64,000 nucleotides of DNA, taken from Branchiostoma lanceolatum. Lineage: Eukaryota > Chordata > Leptocardii > Amphioxiformes > Branchiostomatidae. Each line of letters starts with the position of its first letter. The stretch's first letter is position 1. Below the pieces are notes generated by a model. The model searched no databases and was not told where the DNA came from. It was given only the letters and a program-made list of their open reading frames with translations. The stretch is from contig NC_089727.1 of assembly GCF_035083965.1 (NCBI RefSeq), forward strand, positions 16,010,769 through 16,074,768. Direction: 5' to 3'. Position numbers and translations under genes: made by a program. Positions 1 to 12,385 of this stretch are shown here, piece by piece.

Positions 1-64
1 TGCCCCTTTCCCTCTTCCATAATAAAACAACAGACTAATACCTGTGCCCCCCTCCCCCTTGCAG

Positions 65-683
65 GTAACACCATCTACCTGTGGGAGTTCCTGCTGGAGT
101 TGTTACAGAACAAGGACACCTGTCCCAAGATCATCAAGTGGACGCAGAAGGACAAGGGCATCTTCAAGTTGGTGGACTCCAAAGCTGTGTCCAAGCTGTG
201 GGGTCAGCACAAAAACAAGCCTGACATGAACTACGAAACCATGGGGAGAGCTCTCAGGTAAAAATAGCTGCTGTTTTTCTGCCTTTTTTCTATCTTGTTA
301 TAGTCAGATCTCTTGCTGCGCTGACTTTGCAGACACCCTATTGCCCTTGAAGCAAAATCAATTCCGATTTGTTCAGAAATTTTAACAGCCATTGCAACAT
401 GTATGTAATCAACCAATGGTAGATGGCCTCTCATCTGTCATGGATGTGAAAATTTGGTAGTGTTGAACTACTAATATGTTTGACTGTTTGAGTTATATTC
501 TTGGTTATGTCGCACATTGTTCTAAGACTATCCTCTGCTCCTTTAAGGTACTACTACCAGCGAGGGATCCTTGCCAAGGTGGACGGCCAACGTCTCGTGT
601 ACCAGTTCAAGGAGGTGCCAAAGAACATTGTCGACGTCGAGGCCCTGGAAACAACCGTAGAGAATATGGTCACCTCAGAGTGA
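65..683 (+). CDS. ELF1/2/4-like: ELF1/2/4 (E74)-type ETS transcription factor, 3' end only
   Basis: Two coding exons are visible: 65-257 (acceptor ttgcag, donor gtaaaa) and 548-683 (acceptor ctttaag, stop TGA at 681-683). Together they encode almost the whole ETS winged-helix DNA-binding domain, beginning with [15 protein letters not shown] and containing [30 protein letters not shown] and [20 protein letters not shown]. The [13 protein letters not shown] and [10 protein letters not shown] stretches are typical of the ELF1/ELF2/ELF4 group rather than other ETS families. The protein acts in the nucleus on GGAA-core sites. The gene enters the window from the left, so the N-terminal part is not seen. 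Only about 20 residues follow the domain before the stop; vertebrate ELF1/2/4 have long C-terminal tails, so this end looks more like insect E74. The family call is firm; which vertebrate paralogue it corresponds to is not a meaningful question if this is a pre-duplication lineage. Confidence 0.93.
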
Positions 684-3190
684 TCCCCCAGCATGTGTGT
701 CCTTTCTCCTACACAGTCTACCCCCAAGTCTGGGTGGAACAGTCCACTGTAGTATAGAATCTGGACTTGTACTGGACTCTACCACTTGATAAGTGGGTAC
801 ACACATATAAATCTTCTTGTAGGTAGGCTACTGTGGAGATGTTTATGATTTCTTTGGGATAGCCTGGACGATTTCTTATCCTGTCTCTGTCTCTGTTATG
901 ACTCTAAGTGAACAGAGAAAGACTTATATGATTGTTATTTGATAATGTGCCTCATTTGGTAGAAAACTTCTAGCTTGTCAATCATTTTCTTGTGCCCAGT
1001 GGCTATAAAGTATTTCTTCTCCATACCATTTTGGTCTTGTAACAAAACTGGGAAGCCTTAGATTTCCTCCAAACAGATGAATCAGTTCATAAATATGCCC
1101 TCATGTATTGATACAAACTGACAAATTAAGTGTTTGAACTACAAATACAAATCAATTTGTTTATAACTTTTTTTGCTTTTTTGTAAAATCATGACAGGAT
1201 GAAAATGAAGTCAGCTTATCCCATTGAAAAAGAAGATGAAACATTCAAAGACTGTTATGTTGACTGTAAATAGAGACATTCTTTGAGTGGTGTATTTTTG
1301 AATGATCTTGCCCAGAATATGATACAGGAGAAGTTTAAAGAAAAAAAAAGTTATTTTTTGTGTTCTCACTATCGTGAAGCTGGTTCCTTCCCACTTAAAT
1401 ACATGTAATACAAGAAAATAGAACAGAAAAATAAAATAATGTAGAAGAATCAATCATGTAGACAGGCCTTATAAGACAAAGAGAAATATTTATTGTTCCA
1501 CATAGAGTTTTGATGCTTATTGTTGCCAGTCTCTTTATGTGTTGGACACAAAGTTGAACTGTTCCTAAACTTGTGCATAAGTCTGTGTAAATACTGGCTA
1601 TTTTGTAAATATGATGGGTGATATCTTTGCTTCAAAAACAAGGAAACTTCTGGGAATGATGGAAAAGAAACTAAATAACTACATCATATGATAAAATTTT
1701 GGGAATCCTCAAAACATTTAAGATGGAGTTGATTTTCATGAAGAGCTGACAGCGAAATTAGAACTGCAGTGTATTGCTTTACTTGGGCATCCTTCCCAGA
1801 ATTCCTCAGAAGCAGGCACAGACAATGCATAATCTCCGCACATTCTGTAACAAGTCGGATATTCCTTAAAGTGAAATAGTTAAATCTACACGCATTGTAT
1901 AAAATAGACCAAGTGTTTCCAACCTGACTAACTTAATTATCACAATTGTAAGTTTGACTCTTGTATGGATTTCTGTTGTTCTTCCATGTTTTATATTATT
2001 AGACTTGTGTGTTTGTGTGGTCTCCAAAAGTTTTTAAAAATGTTGTCCCTTTGAGGGTGCAGTGTGTGTAGTGATGTTTTGTTGTTGTTACTCATATTAT
2101 GGTGTGTCTTGATTCTGTAGATAAGAGACCTACAAGCAATGATATTAACCCATGTTTCATCATGTAACAGCAAAAAGAGGAATATAACGTAGGTATGCCT
2201 TGGAAACGAGGGAATTCCCTTGACAAAAAATTGGTATATATGATGCCAATGTACAGGTAGCTACCATGTGCCACAAATGCACATATCAACTTCAACTCAG
2301 ATTGGGAAATGGCACATTGACTGAAATATTGTTTCCAAAGGATCCATTGTCTACCCTTGTAGTTGAATGAACTTTACAAAAGGACCAACTGCACTCTTTT
2401 TTTCTAGCTAGAAGATTGTTTTACTTGATTAAGAGTCAAATAGGAATGATTTGGTTTTAACCAGACTTCTGACAAATGCTCAGTACTGTATTCTAGAAGA
2501 TCATTTTGTGGGGCTTGGTGATTTTGTGACTTGAATGGTCTTACAATACTTTTTCACTTTTCCTACATGTAACATTTAACGTTCTTCTTGACAAGTCTTG
2601 TCCCATTTTCCATGTTAACAGTATTGTTATACCAACAGACTTAGATAAACTTGTATCTTGACTTCAATTCTTGAAGCAATCTTTGAGACTGTGAGAAAAG
2701 CATCTTTTGTACATTTTGTGATGCAAATCATTCGCCAAGAAAATTGAGAAATACAATCTATAGTATTTATAGTTCATCTTGCACCTTGGTCCGACAAGTC
2801 AGTTGAGCATATGTTGACTTGGTTCAATGTTTAAACAAGAGACCACTCTCCATCAGTATATATCAAATTGAGGTCTGTACAAATAGTGACGTCAATTCAA
2901 AAAGGTATAGGAAAAAAGACAGCAATAGATACTTAAAAGATGTAAGTAAGAAATTTAATATTTTTCCATGTAATGGACTTTCTTTTCACATGAAGTTTAA
3001 AGGTAACCTAGAATTTTGAACTATTTTGAGTGAATTTTTGACTCTAGTTAAGATATTTGCAACCCTGCATTGTACATACTGCTGTGGTAGATAGAACCCT
3101 ATTTTCCTGCATCTTGACTTAATATCTTGGTCTAAGAACATTTGTGTTCTTTTGTTGTTGTTGTAATGTTAAATAAAGAACCACTTTGGT
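684..3190 (+). other. 3' UTR of the ELF-type gene
   Basis: About 2.5 kb of AT-rich sequence follows the stop codon with no further exon-like reading frame. It ends in a consensus AATAAA at 3172-3177, followed by GT-rich sequence (tttgtaagtgttgtg) suitable for a cleavage downstream element. The extent is inferred from the lack of an earlier good poly(A) signal on this strand near the stop. Confidence 0.6.
3172..3177 (+). terminator. poly(A) signal of the ELF-type gene
   Basis: AATAAA in gttaaataaagaacc, with a GT-rich stretch about 25 bp downstream. Confidence 0.6.
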
Positions 3191-3293
3191 TTGGGAAAAG
3201 TTTGTAAGTGTTGTGTAATTACTTACTGTATATGTAGACATAAATAGTGTGGCATGTGTTTCAGGATTGGACTGATAAACCATCCCTGGACTT

Positions 3294-3399
3294 AGCCTGG
3301 AGTCCAGCCTTATTAGCTTTCCATTCGCTACCCAAGGATCGGAGGCGAGGAGCGGATCTTGGGCAGCGAATGGAAAGCTAATAGGCTGGACTCCAGGCT
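3294..3399. mobile_element. Hairpin MITE with AGCCTGGA termini
   Basis: A near-perfect inverted repeat: AGCCTGGAGTCCAGCC at the left is matched by its complement at the right end, and the arms continue through the TTTCCATTCGCT motif with a short spacer. It is flanked by CCCTGGACTT and CCCTGGACTA, a likely target-site duplication. The termini match the 60 bp hairpin at 39553-39612, so the two belong to one family. No coding capacity. Confidence 0.7.
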
Positions 3400-3719
3400 A
3401 CCCTGGACTATCCTGGTGTCCAAACCTATAATAGCTCCTGAGTCTCTTCTGCCCTCTCCGGTATGAAGCATTAACATCACATGATCGTGGACAAAGCTTT
3501 TTTGTGGCATGTTTTGTTCTGGTGACAAAAAATACTTACATTAGACTTACTACGCTGCCGTATGTGCCCTGTATGAAAACCGTGAATATAAAAGCACCGC
3601 GAACATTACTGCATTTACAGGAGCAGGCGAAGACTGGCTAAGCCTGATCGTAGCTAGGCAGTACAAAAGCGCCATCTAGTAAGGTGTGAAAGTACCTCAG
3701 TCTGAGGAAGTTAGTAACG

Positions 3720-4300
3720 AAACAGTTCAGGTGCGCCCCCTAGTGAAGAGTGGCTACCTCACCCACCTCTGGCACAATATAGGATCTTCGTGATATTTGG
3801 TAGGTTAGTAGCGGTTGTAAGAACGAAGGTCAAGTTCGAAAATGGTTCATCTGGCGTTTTCCTACAGTACTGCAGTGGACTTTGTGAATGATTTTTGGTG
3901 GATGCGTAAGTGGAAATGGAGGTCAAGTTCAAAATTGGATCACCTGGCATTTTCCTACGGTACTGCAGTGGGCTGTGTATGTATGCGTATTTGCTTGTAG
4001 ACAGCATACCTCGAGGATTGTTGATGGTTGTGCATGATATTTAGTAGATGGGTAGGTTTCTTGAAGGGAAAGGTCAAGTTCGATGATGGGCCTCTTAGCG
4101 GGTACCTTAGATACTGCAGCGTAGCTTCGAAGTTTGAGGTCAAATTTTCTGCAAGTGCTACGGTCATGATTTTTGAGTGGTTGATAGTTCATGCCATATC
4201 AAGTAAGTTGTGTGCGTTTGGGCCCCCTAGCGGCTTGTTTTGAACTGCAGTGGGTGTTTTTGATTTTTATTTGTTTTGATCTTCGGACATGAATAACTAG
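3720..4300 (+). repeat. Dispersed repeat, several degenerate units
   Basis: Successive imperfect units carry the pattern GGTCAAGTTCGAAAATG then a C-rich stretch then TACTGCAGTGG. The same word order occurs at 50180-50310, 53500-53710 and 59660-59830, where it is preceded by a CATAACTC(A/G)AGAAG start and ATTTGGTAG. A related start is at 11325-11385. This is a dispersed family with no visible ORF. Confidence 0.55.
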
Positions 4301-4509
4301 AAACGGGGTCCACGGATCGTCTTGATGTATGTAGATAGCTTGATTGATTCTTTACATAATCGAATACTAATTATGCAAGTCAGGAGCTAATTTGCATAAT
4401 TAGCAAGGAAAGTTACAACTTTACAAATCCACTGCATTTCATAATAGGACTCTCAAACATGTGACATATATAACTGAACAAGAGAGAGGTATCGATAGAT
4501 ATCAATAAA

Positions 4510-5165
4510 GCAAATAGCTACCTAATTTGCATAATCAATTACTAGTAAAAAAGGCTAAAATACCATAATGGAATAACTCAAGAAGGTGTTGACGGATCGT
4601 CATGATATTTGGTATGTAGACAGCAGTGATGATTGACAACATCGTATGATAAATATGCAAATTAGTAGCTAATTCGCATAATAAATGAGGAATTCTTATA
4701 AATCCGCTGCATTCCATTATAGGACTCTTAAACATGTGACATAGGTAACTGAACAAGAGAGAGGTATCGATAGATATCAATAATGCAAATAGCTACCTAA
4801 TTTGCATAATCAATTACTAGTAAAAAAGGCTAAAATACCATAATGGAATAACTCAAGAAGGTGTTGACGGATCGTCATGATATTTGGTATGTAGACAGCA
4901 GTGATGATTGACAACATCGTATGATAAATATGGAAATTAGTAGCTAATTCGCATAATAAATGAGGATTTTTTATAAATCCGCTGCATCGATTATAGGACT
5001 CTTAAACATGTGACATAGGTAACTGAAGAAGAGAGAGGTATCGATAGATATCAATAATGTAAATAGCTACCTAATTTGCATAATCAATTAGAAAAGGCTA
5101 AAAGACCATAATGGAATAACTCAAGAAGGGGTTGACGGATCGTCATGATATTTGGTATGATATTT
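4510..5165 (+). repeat. Tandem repeat of a ~275 bp unit
   Basis: The unit start (R)CAAATAGCTACCTAATTTGC recurs at 4510, 4785 and 5059 (periods 275 and 274; third copy partial and with one base change at the start). Units also share ATCGATAGATATCAATAA and GGATCGTCATGATATTTGG. A more diverged copy lies just upstream (about 4270-4509). The content overlaps the dispersed repeat family with GAATAACTCAAGAAGG. Non-coding. Confidence 0.75.
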
Positions 5166-5240
5166 GGCTCTGTGTAACCCGCCAGAACCAACCCAAATCC
5201 AGGTGAGTTCACCCCTAACCAACATGCCATTAGGGGCATT

Positions 5241-5990
5241 ATCATAATTTACCCAAATAGCTCTGTCTGCTCTAGATTATGTGATATATCGGAGCAAGAC
5301 AACAACAGGCATGATTTTTATACGTAAAAAACATTATTCGTATTGTTCATTTCTAAGATGTCCAAATATATATGAATTAACCCGTATATCGGGAAGGAAT
5401 CAAACGTACCCTTTGAAACGTTTCAGTTCTAGGACCACAAATGAAAATTCTACAGAGCTACTCCGGGGTTTCAGACAAGACAATTCCGAGTTACGTCGTT
5501 CCTTGTTTGGAATGACGGCCTCCCAGTTTCGGGAGAAGATGTCAGCCCAAGTGGGCGGGCATGTGCGAGCCTCGGACGGCTGAGCTGAGCTGTCCTATGG
5601 CTTAGGAGATCACTAGTTCTCTGTCTGAGAATTTAGTATCTCAAAAACCAGGGCCCTCCGCGGTGCCCTCAAGGCCGGTCTGGCCATGCCAGGCTCAGAG
5701 GCTGTGTCGTAAGACGTCACGTAACACGATGCCGCATTACAGGAATATTTATACCAAACAATCACAAAGATCAGTCATTACAAGTTCATTTTCCCACCAT
5801 TTCCCAGACTCTTCTAGCCCTCCCCTCAATGCAAGGTTTAATATTGCATGGAATTCTAATATCGTTGTTGCGACCTTTTGTAACCCCAGCCCCACCTACA
5901 CCCCCGCAAATCTTTACAGTACCTAAACAACATACATCTTTCGTTCGTGGTCTAGACATTAAAAAGTCAATTTGGGTAAATTATGTTCAT
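5241..5990. mobile_element. Possible non-autonomous DNA transposon with TTTGGGTAAATTAT ends
   Basis: ATCATAATTTACCCAAA at 5241-5257 is repeated inverted as TTTGGGTAAATTATG at 5971-5985. The right end (with TTCAT.TCCACCTGT after it) occurs again at 7844-7880 and, diverged, near 9499-9530, so it is a repeat family. No transposase reading frame is visible between the ends. Confidence 0.45.
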
Positions 5991-8900
5991 ATCCACCTGT
6001 AACACAGGTGAGTGTAATTCATCTGAATACACTATTTGCTATGGCAACTGAGATTCAATCATAAACACTAGTGAAGACGAGGAGTCCTGGGTGTCGGTAA
6101 TTCGATGGTTTAATGCTTTGTGCTTCAAGTAACAATGAGCAAAGCTAAAGACCTGTATAGAAAGATAAAATTTTAAGATGCTAGTTGTGACAATACTCTT
6201 ATTCAACCTCACAGATAATACAGAGAAAACATTCGTGAATGAAACAGCCAGATTGGATCCGACAATGTTGCTTATTCATGCGCGTTTCTGTATTCGTGCG
6301 AAGATCTCTCGGTGCAACGACGTGGATCTCGTTGTCAACCGCATCAACAGCTTTCTTCGGTTCATGAAGACTGAATCGTTTCTTGTGGTGGAACAATTTT
6401 GCAGTAACTGTAAAAGATAATCAACATCTGACAATGTTGTAAGAAAGCACTCTAAAGATTTTACGGCGAAGTCATATGCACTTGCAGGGGAGTCCGAAAA
6501 GGCCTCTTACTCTAATAGCTGCTCTTACATATTTATCATTACGCAGAAGCGAGAAGTCGAATCCACGTAGTTTATAATTCTTGTAGTAATTTGACAATGT
6601 GTAGATGTATCTGTAAACTATTATTTTGTTGTAACCTATACTTAACCTAGTGGGTATACTAGTATGTGGTATGTGTACAATAAGGGCTCCATTAATTAGA
6701 TAATCCTACGAGTGCAAGTTTGAAAGCATGCAGGAATGAGGATTGCTGAACCACAAACGTCACGGCAGAGTGTGAATTATAACAGCAGCTATATCATGTC
6801 TATTTTACGACCATATCAAAGGGTTCTTACCAAATGATGGACAGAATGGCGTTCTTCTGAAACTACCCAAAGCTTCCGTGTTCACCACGTACTATCAGAA
6901 ACATCGCCACTAAGGCCATGTTATGCAGGTCAGTTGTGATCACCTGTGTGGGAAATATCAATAGAAATCACATGAGAAATATTGTTAATTTCATCCCAAC
7001 TATTTGGATCCATAACGTTACAATTATATTTCTAAGAGATAGAAAACATAAATACTGCTGCGAGTTGACGTCCCACCCACCAGTCTGTCAACCACTGCTT
7101 TGGAGAACGTAGGAATAAAATGAAAAAAAAAAAGATTCTGGTGTCTTTCAATTAAATGGCATCGTCGGGCCGAGGATCATTTTGGTTATTTTTACCGACC
7201 CTACATATAGCAGTAAGCACGTTGTGTAGCAATTGGTCTCCCGCGAGGGATTAACAGGGGGCACCACGTGAAGGTTTGCTACTCGCCCCCCTTGTTAGTT
7301 TGTTAGTGTGCAAGTGCAAGTGACACACAAAAAGAGAGACAGACACTTGGATTTCTTTTCCGCTTCCAACCAACGCATGGGGACTTTGCTGTCAACAGAC
7401 AGGCTAAGCCCTCCTTACAAGTCATAGGGCAAGCCCGTCCTCAGCAAATCCGCCATGCCAGCCGATCACCTAGGTATTCGTCGAAACAAATAGCACTAAG
7501 CGAACACAGCCACATGGTTGGGAAGCAACAGGGGAGGGAAGGGGCGTGTGTGAACTGTACAGTAGTTTGCCCATGAAGCGCAGTTCCGTTAGCGAGCAGT
7601 TTTGGTTATGGTAAGAAGCAGGCTTGGATACATAGACCGAAGACCCGATTCCTGCATTTCCAAATGAGTAGCACCTCCGCCGTACGGCTGTGTGCTTTGT
7701 ATACATCTATGCTGATATTATCGGGAACCAAAATTACTTGTTAGTCTCCAATAAAAGAAAAATAGATAGAAAATGAAGCCATAGAGTTGACGCTCGACCG
7801 GTTCTGTATTCATATGGTAACATCGGGCATAAAAATGATCAATGTGGGTAAATTATGTTCATGTCCACCTGTACCAGGTGATCATGATTAAGACTGACTA
7901 AATTGATAGAAATGGAAAACTTTGAGGATTGGCCAAGATTGAGTTAAGGACAGTATGAATGAATGGATGAATGAATGAATTGTTAATGTTTGGATTTTGT
8001 AGCACATCATGTTATTGCTTTAAACATCACTATGTTTAAATGACACAATGATAAAACTTTGTGGATTTGTATACACCTGTTTAAAAGATAAAAGAGTAAA
8101 CGATAAATTTAGTGGTAGCATAGTTTCATATGACTAACTGTTTTGTAGACTAAATATTCGTTGGTAGCATATAGCTTTAGTTGTTTTGTTTGTCCCATTG
8201 TTCACTAGGAACGCTACAAGTAATGATACTTTACCTTTAGCCCTTCATGTGATAGTGAAACATTTAGCCCATGTTGGCAAGAACGTGCAACTAGAGTAAT
8301 CTCCAAGCAGATCTATAGGTTGCATAAAGACCGTATCAAACTGGCAGAGGAAGTACGTTTAGCAACCCAACCCAACTTGGATTGCATTACAGGCTCCTTC
8401 TTCCAGTCGGATACGGTCTTTGCAATCCATTGGGTCGTGGTTGGAGACTACAACTAGAGATACATGTAGTTGATCTGTGACTGAGGATTACACGGCAAAG
8501 GACAATTGGTCTGACCAACATACATTGTGCACTATCTAGATCATCAGGCTATGCTTCGACTATTTTCCAACTTTTATAAAAACATCCTATGATTCTGTAT
8601 GAACTTCGTGTTTCCATTGGAAATATGTCCTGAAAACTCATTCAAAAGTACGACCTAAGTCTGAACTTTTTCTGTCTGAAACCTGAAGCTGCACGTGTCC
8701 CCGTACACTATGAAAATCGGAGAATAAAGACCTCGCATCATCCACACGGTTCAAAAGCGCCCCATGACGGACAAAAATATTATTGCAGCCGACATCTTTA
8801 CGATGAATCACCGGTCAGTCGGCAGACAGTCTGAAAAAGATATTGCTGTTTTGTGTGTACAGAAGACGGGAATCTTCTGAAAACATGGACATTTCAGTCT

Positions 8901-11540
8901 AACTGGCTGGACATTCCCCTGATTAAAACCAAAGATAAAAGTGATTGAAATGACGTTCTTTCTGCAATATTATATTTGACCGTTGCGGGGCGCTTTTAAG
9001 CCGTGTATGTTACCTCCGATATGTAACGTTAAACTTACAGAAGTCTTGACCTCCAAAAGGCTTTTTCCCGACGTTTGTGCTTGCGAAAAACGCGACAATC
9101 GGTCAAAACCATTGGATTTAATGCTTACCGTTTCCTGACCGTTTCCTTACTGATTACTGATGACAAAGTCGGAAAAAAGTCGTAATCAATCCTGATTATC
9201 CAAATGATGAATTGTACGTTGGTTTGTCCTATATAAGGTAAACAACCTAAAACGATCAATTTCTGACTATCTTTATGCTGAACTTGCCAACAAAAGTACT
9301 TGATACATAACATACTACAGCCTAAGTTGTTACACTTCTTTGCTTAGCACATCAACAATTGTTATCAAAAGGTTTGCTTATTTTGGCAAAGTTGACGAGT
9401 GATCAACTACAACTTAATTCCATAGCCCGTGTTCTAATGAGATACACTACTTCCACAGGATGCATCTTTCACTTATGGTCCAAACACACAAAAGACAATG
9501 TGGATAAATTATGTTGATAAGCTTTTCTTACACATGTGATCGCAATTAAGGTTGAATCTATCAATTGTCATCCTGGTGAATTATGAAGTTTCTACAGTAA
9601 CTCCTTTACAGAATTCTTATTTTATTTTCTCATATTCAAGTTTCCATAAGAAACAATGAGATATATATATCTATACCGTATGAAGTTGAAGGGAATTCAT
9701 TTTACAGTTGTAAAACCATAGAAATACGGTATTTCTATCTTTATACATCTGTAAAATGGATTCCGATGAGCTTCTGCACCGGTCCCCGCAGAGAAGGAAG
9801 ATGTCGGCTGTGTGATTCTTCGAACCTCTGCACTGGTCCCCCAGCAGAAGGGAGATGTCGCCTCTAGCCTTGGGTTCACCCAGACAAGCCCGGGGCAACC
9901 AGCACTGCAGAAACTGGGGAAAAGAACTATAACTCACCTTACCATAGTTTTATACATCATTTACTGCTGACATTAGACAATAATCAAACGTTAAATGCAA
10001 AAAAAAAATTAAACACGACCAGATGATGATAGAACATCAGTAACAACAACAACATCAACAACAGTAGAACAAACTCCTCCCCTGCCTCATGATATGTTTA
10101 CGAAACGAGCCAGCAACTGGTATTAAAAAGGCGCCGCACATTATTGAAACGTAAAGTCGGACAACCACAAATCCTTCTAAACATACAAAATAAGACATCC
10201 ACAACAACTGACATTGCATTAGCATTGCATAACTCTCGATGTATCGTACCGATATAACTGGAACAACAAGATACATACCTGCATACCTGGTCCTCTAAAC
10301 TTGCACCGAAAAGCCGCGGAATCGAGAAGTCCTGTCTGAGACGTGCACAGGTAACACACGTCTGCGGACTCACCTGGGCTTAACGTCAACAAACCTGAAT
10401 TTTCTGATCTTTAACCTTAAGTTCACTATGGTACCTGATACACACATAACATCTCGGTATGTTTGACGTACTGTCAAACACGTTTGCAGATGACTCTCAT
10501 TTAGTATGAAAGCTCACAAGCTAACACTAAAACGCTTCTCTTGGACTTTTTTCTAACGTTCTGTCTCCTGTGTACTAACCTACATTCTCCTCCGATCTTG
10601 AACACAGCTACATCTATCCATATTCGTAAACTCAACGGGCCACACCTGAACGTAACATGGTGTTGATAAAGCGCCGCCCAGTGACAGGTGCAGGTACTGC
10701 AGCCGCTGACCTCCATCCACCGTCACAATCGGGCTGCACCTGACCGTGACACCACCATGCTGAAGCGGCGCCTAGTGAAGGGTGAAGGTATCGCAGCTCA
10801 GGAGTGCCCAGTTGAGATAATTAGTACAGAATCAGCTGGAACCCAGGAGAAGGTGTTCAGTCTCGTGATTCAAGGTTTTATTGCATCAAAGTTTTAACTT
10901 TCATTTTCCTAAAAACTAATTACGTCAGACTGACATGTAGCTTTGGACGGGTCTACTGGAGCTTAATGTGAAACACTAAAGGTGAAACCAACTCAATTCA
11001 GTTCTCATCTATCCTTAGTCTAACTTTTGTAACGTTGGGGCGCCACCGAAGATCAAGCAAACAGTTGTCTCCATCCTTCTCGATTTTCTGGTTTTCTTAA
11101 TGTTTCACTTTTTGTCATGCCTGTCCATTATCTGATATCACATCTATTCCATTACCTCTTCCTTCCTCCCTGAACGGCTCCTTGCATGATAGTTTTAGCA
11201 ATGATAGCAGTTTTGGTCTAACCTCCTGTATGTCTGGACTGTTATTAGCCTGCGTTTAAACCATCTCTCGCTGGGTGGGGGCGGTAATTTGGGTAGTGTT
11301 TGTATGTGTGTATGTAAATGACCAGCATAACTCAAGAAGACTTTGGACAACTTCTGTCATTTGGTATAAAAGATGATCAACTGGTATGATTTATAATCGA
11401 TGAGAAACACTCATGATACGTCAGTCAAAAATCATTTGGCGAAGGTATGAGGTCGTGGAAGTCTAGTTTTGTCATGTTGCCATTTTATGATTTTTGTTTG
11501 GAAGACGAGGAAACATGGGACACATAATCAGATAGACCTC
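5991..11540. other. Gene-poor interval
   Basis: I see no supported gene on either strand. Content: repeat-family ends at 7844-7880 and 9499-9530, a MITE at 8297-8450, a short GAATGAATGAATG stretch near 7960-7980, and two imperfect copies of a GAAG(G)AGATGTCG-containing block at 9775-9865. All reading frames are short and lack recognisable domains. Confidence 0.6.
8288..8459. mobile_element. MITE with perfect 9 bp target duplication
   Basis: The element 8297-8450 begins TAATCTCCAAGCAGATC and ends with the diverged complement (GGTTGGAGACTA). The inner arms share AGACCGTATC and its complement GATACGGTCT. The flanks CAACTAGAG at 8288-8296 and 8451-8459 are identical. A second copy is at 60773-60906. 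Confidence 0.8.
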
Positions 11541-11558
11541 CTTGAGTTTGTCAAAGTC

Positions 11559-11564
11559 TTTATT
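11559..11564 (-). terminator. Candidate poly(A) signal of nocturnin
   Basis: TTTATT on the plus strand reads AATAAA on the minus strand, about 820 bp past the NOCT stop codon. The intervening AT-rich sequence is the probable 3' UTR. Other weaker signals could be used instead. Confidence 0.45.
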
Positions 11565-12385
11565 GATCATGTTACATGTCACAAAGATCACAACAGCAGA
11601 TTAAAAGACAGAAGATGAAGGATCTCACAACACTTCAAGCCTCTGACACAAATATTTTAAGAATACATGACTTGAATCAAACTTTTCCATCACTCAAACT
11701 TGAATAAGTCACAAATTGAAGACATAAGTGTAAATACATTTAATCTTTAAGGTTATCTAGCCAATTAGCTACTTGGGAATTCATATATCTGAAATATTTT
11801 ATCTTTTTGAAGAACGTGCCTGAGAAAAAACATATTTGGTTAACAATTGAAACAGAAAATACATAGAAAAGTCACTCTATCAAAAAGTAAAGTATTCCTC
11901 TAATGTTTCAATTTCCAGTTTGACCTGATTCCTGAGTAACTCATGACAAAAGATTAGCTAGTTTGATCCAATAGGAGGTGCTGTCCAACAGGGCCTGTTA
12001 CATCTAGTCCCTAGATGTCAACTGTTAACTACTACATTTTGTATGTTCTTGTGTGTACACTAGCTGCTGTCAGAGGGTTTCTATGTTACTCATTTGTATA
12101 TCATAATTGCTTGTGACATTCTGAATTTGTCTTCACGATCAAAGCCTATCTTTTCTACAATTGTATCATCCTTCTGCTTACTTAAGTAACATTTTGAGGT
12201 AAAATTACATCTGAAACTCTATGGTTAGACTAAATACCTGATTTCACACTTCACAACTTACGTATGAAGAAAGATTTGTTGGACAATATAAATACTTTGA
12301 AGAAATTGAGAATAGATTGTGAAGCCTTATCTTATTGCTTGTTACACTACTTTGGTGGACATCACATTTCATTCATTATGTGTTT

